The position numbers and the translations under genes are program-made. A DNA stretch of 64,000 nucleotides, from assembly GCA_022414725.1 (NCBI GenBank), contig CM039467.1, positions 18,066,620 to 18,130,619 on the forward strand, in the 5' to 3' direction. Below, in pieces: positions 30,673-42,416 of this stretch. The notes below the pieces were generated by a model that saw only the letters and a list, made by a program, of their open reading frames with translations, was not told the origin of the DNA and searched no databases. Numbering within the stretch: the first letter of the stretch is position 1; each line of letters starts with the position of its first letter. The DNA comes from Microglena sp. YARC (lineage: Eukaryota; Chlorophyta; Chlorophyceae; Chlamydomonadales; Chlamydomonadaceae).

Positions 30673-31900
30673 CGGCCGGACTACATGTACACAGGGTCAG
30701 CATGGTACACCTAATAAGATGTACCATAATATAACTAGGGTAGTTATGTCACACGCGAATGCGTGCCCAGACGCTTCATACGAAACACGCCAGCCTGTCA
30801 GTACAGGCTGGCGCAAGAGAACACCACGTGCCACACCACGTGCCAAGCGCCAACCACTGGGATCCGCAACTGCGTCGCAGCTTCGGCAATACATTCCCAA
30901 ATATAAGATGCCGAGTTTGATCAGCATACCGATGGTCCCATTCGCATCAGATTGTAGAACCCAACCCTGCACCCTGAGCCGGCCGGACTACATGTACACA
31001 GGGTCAGCATGGTACACCTAATAAGATGTACCATAACAGAACTAGGGTAGTTATGTCACACGCGAATGCGTGCCAGACGCTTCATACGTAACACGCCAGC
31101 CTGTCAGTACAGGCTGGCGCAAGAGAACACCACGTGCCAGACCACGTGCCAAGCGCCAACCACTGGGATCCGCAACTGCGTCGCAGCTTCGGCAATACAT
31201 TCCCAAATATAAGATGCCGAGTTTGATCAGCATACCGATGGTCCCATTCGCATCAGATTGTAGAACCCAACCCTGCACCCTGAGCCGGCCGGACTACATG
31301 TACACAGGGTCAGCATGGTACACCTAATAAGATGTACCATAACAGAACTAGGGTAGTTATGTCACACGCGAATGCGTGCCCAGACGCTTCATACGTAACA
31401 CGCCAGCCTGTCAGTACAGGCTGGCGCAAGAGAACACCACGTGCCAGACCACGTGCCAAGCGCCAACCACTGGGATCCGCAACTGCGTCGCAGCTTCGGC
31501 AATACATTCCCAAATATAAGATGCCGAGTTTGATCAGCATACCGATGGTCCCATTCGCATCAGATTGTAGAACCCAACCCTGCACCCTGAGCCGGCCGGA
31601 CTACATGTACACAGGGTCAGCATGGTACACCTAATAAGATGTACCATAACAGAACTAGGGTAGTTATGTCACACGCGAATGCGTGCCCAGACGCTTCATA
31701 CGTAACACGCCAGCCTGTCAGTACAGGCTGGCGCAAGAGAACACCACGTGCCAGACCACGTGCCAAGCGCCAACCACTGGGATCCGCAACTGCGTCGCAG
31801 CTTCGGCAATACATTCCCAAATATAAGATGCCGAGTTTGATCAGCATACCGATGGTCCCATTCGCATCAGATTGTAGAACCCAACCCTGCACCCTGAGCC
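30673..31900. repeat. 307-bp satellite, four copies (unit 2)
   Basis: Same satellite as 22588-24122 with one unit fewer; the second copy here lacks one C in cgtgcccagacg. Flanks match unit 1. Confidence 0.95.
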
Positions 31901-32726
31901 GAGCGCATAAAGAAGCCGCAACAGTGAGTACGATCTTCACTTGCTGTCTTCTCACGCCTCTCTTAGGTGCGTCTGGTAATTGCTGTTGGTGCCTGTCGAT
32001 GATGTTGCCCATTACCAAACCTCATCTTGATTTACCCTACAGCCCACTCAGTTTCTCTTGCCGAACAGTCGACTGAGCAGCGCCCTTGGCTCGCTCCTGC
32101 CGGCCACAAGCTTGCTCCAATTCCATTAGTAGCTAAGCATCTCCCATTAGTATCTAAGTATCTTCTCTTGAAGCTAGTGAACCGATCAACCGACCGAGCT
32201 TCTCTAGCGAGTGAACATTTGGTGGCCAATCCCGACCCTCACTCACTCACTCTTAATCATAAGCTCCCTTTCTGTAATAGCTCACTTGCTGTCTTCTCGC
32301 GCCTGTCTCAGACCTCCTCGGGAATTCCCCCTCTGCGCCCAGCCCCTGCTGTCGTCTATTCAAGGAGCCTCTGCCGCCGTCACAGCCGTCGTCTCCTCTC
32401 CTGCTGTCACTCCTCCGGATCTCCACTACTGTCGGACATCCCAACACCCCTTCAGACGGTGAGACCAGGCAGGCGCTCCTTTCCAGACTTTAGCCGGGGT
32501 GGTACTAAGGCCCCAATCACCTTACCTTTGGTACCCCTGCCAGGGCCGTGTCAGTTTTACACCTTGTCCACGTACTTAAACACCTGTTTAACTAGGGCAC
32601 TAGGGCAGTGATTCGGTCAAACACATTGCCGCATACCGGTATCGAGCGGGAGAGATTGACGGAGAGAGACTAGAGGAGGCTGCATACCAAGCTTGTTCAA
32701 GACGCTACGTCCTGTGTCGCAAATGC

Positions 32727-32974
32727 TGTGATAATCTCGTATTGAGGAGACTTCGTTACTCGGGAAGATGTAGCTACTGAATAGATTACAGTATATCAAT
32801 TGGTATCGATCATGCATGGACAGACATGATATACTATGCCGATGGCAGTACAGTTGTACTTCCATGACGGCGCACGGTGTCCCAAGGACACGTGTCCAGT
32901 GCAGGACCAGTCAGGTACGGCGCACTGGCCTCTCAGAGCAACTCAGTAGCCGGTATACAATCCGGTCTATAACA
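32727..32974 (-). repeat. 3' LTR of Copia A, unit 2 copy
   Basis: 248 bp, same as 24949-25196; preceded by AATGC. Confidence 0.9.
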
Positions 32975-33432
32975 TTCCCCCCAACTCAAGGTATTCTTGG
33001 GATCAAGAATTCCCGGATTTAGCTGAGGGGCTTCTTAAAGAAAATATAAAGTTAGGGATCTGCAGAGAAGCTGCAGGTTGGGTTGCAGGGAAGCTATAAA
33101 GAAGCTTATGTGCTTTGGGTACACTAGGCTACAAGGAAGCTGGATAAGAAACTTCTAGGGGGATCAGGCTGTGGGGAATCTACATGGTCATCTTCAACAA
33201 AGCTGCATGCATGGATCCTGGAAAGATAAGGCAGGACCAGGGAATGTTGCTGTGCAGACTTTTTAAGCTAAATAGGGGAGATTAATCAGTCAAGGCAATC
33301 AGTCGATAAGGTCTCTATAGTCAGTGTTCTGGAGGGGAAGAGACTGGGATGCTAAGAGAGGGAGGGGTACAATATCGTCAGGATGACAGAGAGGCCCCCC
33401 ATGGTAGATAGACCATAGCTGTCAGCATGTTG

Positions 33433-34309
33433 TACCTACTGATGCTTGTGGGTGTTGTCAAGGCAGCCAATCTGTGTTCTGAAGTCACAGAACCTGACCC
33501 TGGGCAGTGCTTTGGTGAACATGTCAGCCATGTTGGCTGCAGTGGGGATCCAGTTAAGTCTGATGTTCTGCCTCTTGGATTCCTCCTTGAGGAAGTGGAA
33601 CCTGGTGTCCATGTGTCTGAGGCGGGTGGACATCTTCTCTTGGTTCCATGCATCCAGGGCTGCCTGGTTGTCACCATTGATGGTGAGTGCAGGGGGTTGG
33701 ATTCCTGTAGCACAGAACTGCAGTTTTTCTCAGCCACATTGCTTCCTGTGCTGCAGAGCTGGCAGCCATGTATTCTGCCTCCGTGCTGGAGCGAGCTGTG
33801 GCTGATGATTGAATCTTTGATGACCAGGCAATTGCTCCTCCTTGGTTCAGGAAAACCCATCCTGTGGTGAATTTTCTTGTGATGGGGCAGGCTGCATGGT
33901 CAGAGTCATAGTAACCAGTGAGTAGCTTTGAGGAGCTGGTGTAGGTGATGCCATGGTCAGGGGTAGTTGCTAGGTATTTTAGGATACCTGTTGCTGCTTC
34001 CATGTGGTCGTGGAGGGAATGCGCACTGTGCCTGGCTAGACGGTTGACAGCTTGGGCAATGTCCGGCCTGGTGTTGACAGCGAGGTAGTTGAGAGATCCA
34101 ACAACCTGTGCAAGGGGTAGGCCAGACTCAGGTGTGCCTGCTTCGTAGTATGGTAGCAGGGCATCTGTCTGGAGGGGGATAGGGAATCTGGTACTTCCAG
34201 GTTCTGTCAGCATGTTGTGGGACTTCAGGAGCTGGTTGATGAACCGGGACTGGCAGATGTGGAGGGTTCCAGCTGCCTCATACCCAACGAAGACGGATGG
34301 TTCTCCAAG
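33433..34309 (-). pseudogene. pol: Copia A RNase H region, unit 2
   Basis: As 25655-26546. Lacks the 15 bases encoding ITRNK near 34278 (an in-frame deletion between short CT/TC repeats). Keeps the same A-run frame change and the NMADMFTKALPRV end at 33436. Confidence 0.85.
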
Positions 34310-34314
34310 GTCTC

Positions 34315-35856
34315 TGACAGAGTTCAGGGGACGTGAGGAGACCAGGAACGAAGCGTTTAGACAACTGGACAGTTAAAAGAGCCGAGGGACGCCTCTTGAG
34401 AGAGGAGTCCTGACGGCAAACCCCGAAACCCTTAGGTTACGGGAAAGGACAGACGCGATAGGTTGCGTAGCCAATAGGACAGGTAGAACCAACGAACAGC
34501 TAAAGCTGACACTCCACCTGTTCTAACTGTCAAGGAAATTATACCTTAAAACCTTTAACAAGAAACTTCGAAAAAGAAATCTGAAACTCAAAAGCAAGCA
34601 GAAAATAAATCTAAGAGAGAGACATCCTCAAGGGCGACACCGATACTTCCAATATCATTCTAAGATTTAACCAACCTAAATGTTCATCTAGGGAGGGGAA
34701 AGAGCGCAGAATAGTACCACACTCCACCTAACTGAAGCAACCTCTATTTAAGCCAATCAGGGCTAAAAGAGGTAAAACAGTTACTCAGACCTTGCAGGCT
34801 CCATCCTTGGACCGCAGGTGTAACAATCCTAAAACCAGGTGCAATTTCTACCCAAAAGAGGGGAAAGCAAACAAAAATAATAATAATTCCAAACAGATCT
34901 ACCAGCGAGGTAGTCATGACCAAAGACTCGAGGTAAAATCAACCCCCAAAATCCAGTGCGACAGGTCTATACAAACTACATACCCATTCACCATCGCTAC
35001 AGGATTGGAGTCGTACAACACTCGAGGTGAAGCAAGGGGCAGTAGACCTGAAGCAAATTAATATACAGAAATCACCGCAGGTGGGCATCGAAACCCGCGA
35101 CTCCCGCAGAGATGGCAGGTATGCACCATGCTAATCCATTCACTCCCGATTTCAACTTATTCCATCAGATAGCAAATAATTGCAATGTCCAAAGATTCAG
35201 CAGAAACCTGAACTGCAGAAAAATCACTGCAAATCAATAAACCTGGGGCGAAGCTTGTACTTGACCAAACCAAGCATACCATTCATACTCCAAAAAAACC
35301 TCTGCGGGGAGAGGCTTAGTGAAAGTATCAGCCAACTTCAGATCCAGGGTTTACCCCGCCAGCGCGTGTGCACATTGACCGCATGGTTGAAGGCGCTCCC
35401 GCTTGTTGTCGGGAGGTCGATCCAGCCGTAACACGACGTTGTAGCCACTGCGCAACTGCAGGCACAGCGCTCGGGACAACATGGTTGCCAAGGTTCGCCA
35501 AACGTAACGCAGGAATGACATTGAACAGCCACTCCTCGTAATTCTCGTAGTCGAGTTTGGCGAGGTCCTTAATCATCGACAGGTTGACTGACGACATGAT
35601 GCCGAGCTTCTCAACGTCCGCAGTGGCGTACGCTTTAGCGCAACTGATGAGACCTTAACCTGACAGAGTTCAGGGACGTGAGGAGACCAGGAACGAAGTG
35701 TTTAGACAACTGGACAGTTAAAAGAGCCGAGGGACGCCTCTTGAGAGAGGAGTCCTGACGGCAAACCCCGAAACCCTTAGGTTACGGGAAAGGACAGACG
35801 CGATAGGTTGCGTAGCCAATAGGACAGGTAGAACCAACGAACAGCTAAAGCTGACA
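34315..35856 (-). mobile_element. Internally deleted Copia-like element, unit 2 copy
   Basis: LTRs 34315-34511 and 35661-35856, target duplication GTCTC (34310-34314 and 35857-35861). Same gag/RNase H fusion as in unit 1 (35224-35597), with one extra A in an A-run near 35291. Its presence at the same site in both units shows it predates the duplication. Confidence 0.92.
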
Positions 35857-37013
35857 GTCTCAGGTCTTGTAGAGAGCCATTATGGCTGCCTTGTATTGGA
35901 GAAGGATCTTCTCATCAAAGGAGAGGAGCAGGAAGTCGTCCACCCAGAGAAGGACCCCAATTATGGGTTTGTTGGATTTGCTAGGAAGGATGAAGAGTCC
36001 CTGGTCAACATCAACTTCTATGAATCCAAGGCCTATCATGTCTTCTTTGACCTTGAGGTACCACTGTCGGGATGCTTGCTTGAGGCCATTGAGACATTTC
36101 CACATACGGCAGACCCTGTGGTCTTTTTCAAATTGAGGGGGCTGTGTGCAATAGATCTCTTCTTCAACGATGCCATTCAGGAAAGCAGTGGAGACATCTA
36201 GCTGAGCTAGGTGGGCTGTAGGATCTGCTGCCATGGACAGTATGAAACGGATGGTTGCTAGTTTGGCCACTGGAGCAAATACTTCATCAGAGTCCATGCC
36301 TGGGCGTTGTGCATATCCCTTGGCTACTAGCCTCGCCTTGAACCTGTCAATCTCTCCAGAGACCAGACGTTTGATGTCAAACACCCACTTGGTGCCAATA
36401 ACTTTGGAGCCAGGTGGGAGATCTGCTAGTGACCATGAGTTCATGTCAGAGAGGGAAGTGACTTCTAAAAGCATGGCCTGTTGCCAGTCTGCAGCGTTGG
36501 CACTGGAAAGAGCTTCTTTCACATTCTTGGGGATAGGGATATCAGATGCTGCTAGGCAGCTGAGGAAGTCTGGTTTCTTTGTGGCTCTTTCTGATCGTCT
36601 TGGTGTGGGTCTGGTGGAGATATGTCTGGGATAGGTTCCATGGATGGAGTGTAGGGTACATTTTGTGAAATAATGGTGTTCTCTTGCCTAGTATTAGACT
36701 CCATAGGGGGGTCAGTGGGGAGAGAGATTTCATCCTGGTGCTCAATGTGAGGTTGTTGGTTAGGTGCACTGTGTTGGGGAATGAAATCTTGCTGAACTGT
36801 GTTGGGTGTGAGATAGGAGTCCAGGCTGTTTCCCATGGAGATATCTCCCCAGACTTGGGTGGCTCTGTTTGGGTACTGCCTGAAGGGTGGGGAGGGATGG
36901 TGTTGTTCATTCTCTAGGTCAGGTTCAGTAGGTTGTGAGGGGATGTATTCTCCTATGACTTGGTCATCTGGACCTGGGAAGCCTTTGAGACCTGCAAGGT
37001 TTTCATATTCGTT
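35857..37013 (-). pseudogene. pol: Copia A reverse transcriptase, unit 2
   Basis: Same RT motifs as 28094-29251, including the VDD box. A one-base deletion near 36601 (gtcttgg-tgtggg against gtcttgggtgtggg) breaks the frame upstream of the RT, leaving a 220-codon ORF from 36522. Confidence 0.88.
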
Positions 37014-37754
37014 GAAAGTGATGTCTCTGGCATCATAGATCTTGTGGTTCTCATCTACAACTCTGTAGGCTTTATTTCCTGGAGTCTGTATATCCTACTA
37101 GTCTAGTGATCTTGGCTGATGGTGCAAACTTGAAGTTCCTGGATTTTACAGGAATGTGGACATAGGCCATGCAACCGATGATTCTGAGATGGTCGACATT
37201 GGGTTTTGTTCCATTGAACATCTCGTATGGGGTCTGGTCAGAGCCTGCGTACGGTGAGAGGTTGCGCAGGGTGTTAGCTGATTTAACCATTTCAGCCCAG
37301 TATCTGTTGGGGAATTTGGAGGTTAGCAGAAGTGCTGTGGATCTGTCATGCAAAGTGCGGTTGAGTCTTTCAGCTGCTCCATTAGTGGATGGGTCGCCTG
37401 GGACAGTGAAAGCCTGAGTGATTCCTTTGGACCTGCACCATGCAGAGAATTTACCACAGTTGTATTCTGGAGCATTGTCACTGAAAATCTTGCCAATCTG
37501 CTATCCAATCAGGTTTTCATACCTTTCTAGTTCTGCAATGGTGTCAGCAGGCACAGTGTCTATGGTTTTGTGGAAAGTGGAGAAGGAGTACTTTGATGCG
37601 TCATCTAGGATTCCTTGGAAATAGAGACTGCCATTGAGGCTGGGGACTTTCATCATTCCACTCATGTCTACGTGGATAATGGCGAGGGGGGATGTAGCAC
37701 GTGTGTCTGAGGTGGGGTATGTGTTCTTGTCCATTTTGGATAGAATGCAGGTTT
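37014..37754 (-). pseudogene. Copia A integrase core
   Basis: Reads (- strand) CILSKMDKNTYPTSDTRA, then the catalytic-core blocks HVDMSG, FQGILDDASKYSF, then FSDNAPEYNCG, NGAAERLNRTLHDRS and RYWAEMVKSANTLRN, MFNGTKPNVDHLRIIGCMAY. The DDE residues D, D and E are present. An in-frame TAG at 37501-37503 lies between the first and second catalytic aspartates. The junction upstream is interrupted by a solo LTR at 37755. Confidence 0.85.
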
Positions 37755-38004
37755 TGTTATATACCGGTTCTCCTGGTCCCGCTAGAGTGTCTTGGTGCGC
37801 CAGGCCTTCTGCCTGGAAGCTTCCATAGTAGTGCCTCTGCCCGTTAGGGCCGGCACCTACCGGCGGCAGTACCCTGAGGTACTGTCGCCTTTCCCTTCTT
37901 ATACCTGCCATGTCGCCTGACGACATGCTATCACGATTGTAAAGCCCACGCTCTAGTCCCTTCCCTGTGATAGTGCTCAAGACATATTACTCCGGAAAGC
38001 TAAA
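37755..38004. mobile_element. Solo-LTR-like insertion in Copia A
   Basis: 250 bp starting tgttatataccgg and ending aagctaaa, flanked by GGTTT on both sides (37750-37754 and 38005-38009). Removing it and one GGTTT restores the coding sense ...ISCET-CILSK across the junction. The start resembles the TGTTATA start of other Copia LTRs here, but the right end is not CA, so classing it as a solo LTR is tentative. Confidence 0.65.
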
Positions 38005-38446
38005 GGTTTCACAAGAGATACTAGTCAATTTCCTGAATTCTTTGGAAGTTGTGTTCATGTCTTTGACCATGCCACATGAGGCAGCTCTGCTAAGACTAGA
38101 GAAGCTAACATGCCCATACCTGGCGTGCCAGAGGTCTGGTGTTTCTGGTGTTTTTCTGAGGACAGCTACCATAGCTATGCCGTTGGGGCCACCGAGAAGG
38201 GGGTTGCAGACAGGGATGAGGTAGAGGCTTCTGTGCTTTGTGGCTGTGAGGAATGGTTTACTGTCTATCATGATAGTGCAGGTTTTACCTTCCATGTAAC
38301 TTGTCGTGGTCTTGTTTCTGGTGCATGCAACTGAGTAGTAGAGGAGATTGGGTGTTTCTGTATTGTCAGTGAGGTAAACCTTTGTGAGGGTTATAACATT
38401 GCCTTTGTCTCTTAGGACACAGGCTGAGCCTACTTTGGTGATCTGG
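38005..38446 (-). pseudogene. Copia A GAG-pre-integrase region
   Basis: Reads SKPFLTATKHRSLYLIPV, then LWHARYGHVSFSSLSRAA (the H..YGH..F..L zinc-binding block before the integrase) and ends ISCET at the solo LTR. On its other side it is cut by the gypsy element at 38447-38451 (ATAAC); the protein continues at 51384. Confidence 0.82.
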
Positions 38447-38451
38447 ATAAC

Positions 38452-38799
38452 TGTAACAGCTCAGGATGCACTTAGCAGCTTGAGGGGTTAGTCTAGTGTA
38501 ACAGGCTACGTGATGTATGTTTATGTGTAAGTCGATATGCGTAAGCTAGCAGAACAGTAAGGGGGTTACCTAGGTAGGGGATGTAGAGTTGCTTGGAAAG
38601 AACGTCTTCGTGGTAGGAGTAGAAGGGTTCGTTCCGAGTAGCTCGTGTCTATGTATTCAACGTACGCGTTGAGAGCGATGAGGCAGTACATGGGTATGGT
38701 ACTGTATCATGTGCGTTCGTCACGTGGCTTACGGGTACGGTGTACCCGTATGCCTTGCTGGAAGGCCAGAGTACCCGTGAAGGGTTCTGTACCGTTACA
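38452..38799 (-). repeat. 3' LTR of gypsy element B
   Basis: 348 bp. The end of a 573-codon ORF read from 40428 runs into this LTR. Confidence 0.92.
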
Positions 38800-38969
38800 C
38801 TCCCCCCCCTCAAGAAGAGATGTAGACCCCGCATCTGATCGTAATAGAGGTGGGATGAGAATACCAGTCGTCGTCGTATGTGCCGTGCTCAAAATATACT
38901 TGATGAAACAAGTTGGTTTTGGAGAGAACCATTTAACATCCCTTTTGAGTACTCCGAGAAAGATAGCTT

Positions 38970-39245
38970 TATAAATAAAGCAATCTGACCGCCGTGTCGT
39001 ATGCGTCGAGTGCGATGGTTGGGTGATGGGCCCGTTTTTTCGACGTACGTCGGGACATAACGGGCGTAACACGTGATTGCCATGCATCGACGATGTGAGG
39101 GGCACTTTTCTTGACCGCCTTGGCGAGTCCCCAAGTGTCTTGCTCAATAACGAAGTCTTGCCATCGGACCAAGTATTGGAGACGTCGTTTGCTGGATGTG
39201 CGATGACACGCGACTTTTCGCGCATGATGCATTGGATATTCCAAA
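38970..39245 (-). pseudogene. Chromodomain of element B integrase
   Basis: The frame gives RTSSKRRLQYLVRWQDF, then EQDTWGLAKAV and HIVDAWQS, matching the chromodomain layout (Y-L-V-x-W, then D-T-W, then a C-terminal helix). In chromoviruses it targets integration to marked chromatin. It lies in a different frame from the upstream integrase, so one more frameshift separates them. Confidence 0.75.
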
Positions 39246-40428
39246 TCGGAGCGCCGCCGGAGTCGAACTCAAGCAGTTGTCCAACATGGACAACGCCATC
39301 AGAGCGCCAATGCTTGATCAAACCCACGTGAAACACGGGGTGGATGCGCATCATATTAGGCAAGGCTAAGCGGCACGCCGTGACTTGCTGGACGACTCCA
39401 GTCTGCTCGTCGCGTGGACCAATGCATTCAGTAATCGTATAAGGACCAACAAAACGAGGTGTAAATTTTGGTTTACCCGTTGCTTTGAACTTCATATTAT
39501 TGCGGGTGGACAAGAGAACTTTATCACCAAGGTTGAAGAAAACCTCCGTTCGTCGTTTATCGTAATGGGCTTTCTGCCGATCTTGAGCGGCTTGCATGCA
39601 TGCCTTGCATTGATATTGACGTCCAATATGATCAGCCCACCAATCGTTGGCAGCCGGACATTTCGATTCGACTTCCACCTTGAGAGGCGTCGTAGGGTCG
39701 TAGCCAAGGTACGCCCGAAAGGGGGTGTTCTGAATGGACTCTTGGTAGGAATCGTTGATCGCAAACTCCACCAATGCCAAAGATTTATCCCAATCGTCAT
39801 GGTATGGCCCCACGTAGTGGCGAATCATGTCCTCGATGACTCGGTTCATGCGTTCTGTCTGACCGTCAGTTTGTGGATGGAACGCTGTCGAAAACGCTTG
39901 TCGCGTGCCCATCAAACGATGGAGAGCCACGCCGAAATGACCTGCCTGTGAATCGCGCGTCGCGATCACTGAGGAGTTTCTTCGGGATACCATGATATCG
40001 GATGACACGATTGAGGTATAGGGAAGCGAATTCCTTTGCGTTAATCGTCGTATGCCAAGGGTCGACATGAACCATCTTGGACAGCTTGTCGACGAACACA
40101 GCGATGGCATCATGGCCCGACGATGTTGGTGGAAGCGCCGTAATAAGGTCCGTGGAGACGCACTCCCAGAACTCGCTGGAATTTCCACGGGAACCATGGT
40201 ACCGTTCGGCTTTGCGTTTCCGGGTTTGTTCGATTGGCACTTATGGCACTGTTGGACGAAGGCAGTCACATCTGCCGTGATATTGGCCCAAGTAAAAGTG
40301 CGTGTGACCAGTTCCAACGTTTTGGTGCGACCGTAATGGCCCATGTAAACCGGATCGTGAGCCTCGCGGATAATATCCAGGCGAAGTGCTTCGTCAAGGG
40401 GGCATAAAATTCTACGCATAAAATTCAC
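39245..40428 (-). pseudogene. Integrase of element B, frameshifted
   Basis: The zinc-binding HHCC region (MGHYGRTKTLELVTRTFTW...CHKCQ) opens the frame at about 40350. The catalytic core then moves to another frame (STDLITALPPTSSGHDAIAV, GIPKKLLSDRDARFT; 39866-40240) and returns for FSTAFHPQTDGQTERMNRVI with the catalytic E. The C-terminal GPYTITECIG and RIHPVFHVGLIKHW are the usual gypsy GPY/F and pre-chromodomain blocks. Two compensating frameshifts flank the core. Confidence 0.85.
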
Positions 40429-41315
40429 GGCCGTACTTGTTCTGTCGTTGTATAGTTCAGCTCCGCTGGGATATACTTTTTGCTTGCGAAGGCAATGGGG
40501 TGTTTATCTTGTAAGAGCATCGCGCCCGTACCGAGTAATGATGCGTCAGTAATGACTTCGAAAGGTTTGCTAAAATCCGGAAGTGCGAGGACTGGGGCGG
40601 AAAGCAAGGCTTCTTTGAGGCCTTCGAATGCTACGAGATGTTCATCTTTGAACAAGGGGCCAAGCTCACCCTTGATGTAAGACAAGGTCTGAAGAGGGGC
40701 GGCGAGGGACGAATAGCCTTGGATAAACTTGCGAAAATAATTGCACAAACCGAGGAATGAGCCGATCTGTTTCGCCATTTTCGGAGTAGGCCAGTCGCGG
40801 ACTGTGCTAACCTTTTACGGATCAACTTTAATTCCGTCGTGTCCAATGTAATGACTGAGGAATTTAACCTCAGTTTTGTTCAATGAACATTTGGAGAGAT
40901 TCGCGTAGAATTCGTTGTCCTGGAGGACCCGGAGGACCGTGGCCAAGTTGGCCAAGTGTTCCGCCGGAGTGCGTCCGTAAACCAAGATATCGTCCAAGTA
41001 GACCATGACGAATTTGTGCAAGTAAGGCGCGAATATCTGGTTCATGACTGCTTGGAACGTGGCAGGCGCGTTCGCCAATCCCATCCCATGGACTTTAAAT
41101 TCGAACTGACCCATCGGGGTAGTGAACGCAGTCGTTGGCGCGTCCTCGTCCGATATACGTATTTGGTAATAACCAGACGTGAGGTCTAGGGAACTAAACA
41201 AGGTAGCTCCACCTAGACGGTCAATGGTCTCGTCAATACGGGGAAGGGGATACTTATTTTTATTTTAATCGTAATGTTGTTGAGTGCTCGCCAATCGCAA
41301 ACAACACGGTATCCC
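40425..41315 (-). pseudogene. Reverse transcriptase and truncated RNase H of element B
   Basis: RT blocks: FSSLDLTSGYYQIRISDED, FKVHGMGLANAPATFQAVMN, the catalytic FVMVYLDDILVYG, and EFYANLSKCSLNKTEVKFL. A stop separates this from the thumb/RNase H part (FLGLCNYFRKFIQGYSSLAA, PFEVITDASLLGTGAMLLQD). RNase H breaks off after AELNYTTTEQ and the sequence jumps straight to the integrase N-terminus, so roughly two thirds of RNase H is deleted. Confidence 0.88.
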
Positions 41316-41337
41316 GTTCCGCCTGGTGTCGCTATGA

Positions 41338-41718
41338 TCATAATCGGCGCTCTGTACGGGGACGAGCTCGGGGCGATGAAGCCCTGTGTAAAAGGTCGGA
41401 GACGTATTCTTCACATAGCAATGTCTCGGCTGGACTCATGCGACGATTCCTGCGATACGGGGCGTATGCATTGTCTTGCGTTTTAATGACGTGAGGTATG
41501 ACGCGATGGTTAGGAGTCCCCATCGGCAAATTGTTGAAGACTTTGCGATATTTCCATAGAAGGGCGCGCAGATCGCTGGCCGAGATGAGCGTTTCATCGT
41601 CGTGGTCAAGGTGGTGGATCCAATTTTCGAAATCCATGCTAGCCACTGGCGGACCAGGTAACGGTCCGTCGGACGGCAATAATTTCGTGAGCAATTTCGC
41701 TCTTTCATCGGCAAACAT
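41338..41718 (-). pseudogene. N-terminal RT region of element B
   Basis: Reads LLWKYRKVFNNLPMGTPNHR and APYRRNRRMSPAETLLCEEY, the standard lead-in to a Ty3/gypsy RT. Frame lost after position 41338. Confidence 0.7.
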
Positions 41719-41822
41719 TTGACGCCGGTAACTCCGTTCGCGATTAGCGGACGTTGACCATGACGTGGTTAGCGCCAGCCTTCAAAAGCTTTGCTGCTTT
41801 GCGACCCGTAATGACCGGGTCA

Positions 41823-42416
41823 TCAGTTGACTTGCCCGATAGCGCCATGGTGAAGAAGGAAATGAGCCGTTTCGTCCCGCTGCCTGTTAATAGGGGTTAT
41901 ACAGCAGCCGTACCGTTTGAGCGTCATGGTCATGCGATCGTAATCGAGGACGGCCCTTTCGTCGCGCATCCAGTCGGATTCGAGGATTAAATCTAATCCT
42001 CCAAGAAGTTTGTCGACGACATGGACAAACGCGTTGCCAACATATCGTTGTATGTGGATAGGGAGCGTGGCCGTCCCGCGGATTTTGATAATCCCGTCGT
42101 TAGCGCAAGTGAATCCGTCGCGTTCGTTTTCCCAAGGGTAGATGTGCAAACCGAGATCATCAGCCGTTTGCCTTTCCATAAGGCAACCCGTCGCGCCCGA
42201 ATCCGCCAATGTCAGCAATTGTTTCGCGCCAGATCGGGCGTTAAAAAGCATATCGGGGCTGTCGCGGAGTTGACTTCGTATACCCGATTGGCTCGCGTAG
42301 TGAGCACGGGGAAAGTGTTTGTATGTCGTTGTGTGTGATTGCGACGGATGCACTTCGTTGACTGTCTGGCAGCGATTTGTTTTTCGCGAACTTTGGGATC
42401 CAATGCCTCCGACCAC
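41823..42416 (-). pseudogene. Aspartic protease region of element B
   Basis: The active-site-like block LTLADSGATGCLMERQTADD is followed by ILESDWMRDERAVLDYDRMT, the layout of retrotransposon pepsin-like proteases (DSGA, then a hydrophobic-G-D/W block). It would process the gag-pol polyprotein. Confidence 0.8.

Larger units (their letters stand above)
29252..37013. repeat. Tandem segmental duplication, unit 2 (7762 bp)
   Basis: Direct repeat of 21177-29251. This unit continues at 37014 into the rest of Copia A, so it occupies the original context of the right side, while unit 1 keeps the original left flank (the secreted-protein gene). Confidence 0.95.

Noticed and set aside
38707..38969. 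End of the 573-codon ORF as integrase sequence
   Set aside because: It reads through in the wrong frame past the chromodomain and into the 3' LTR of element B.
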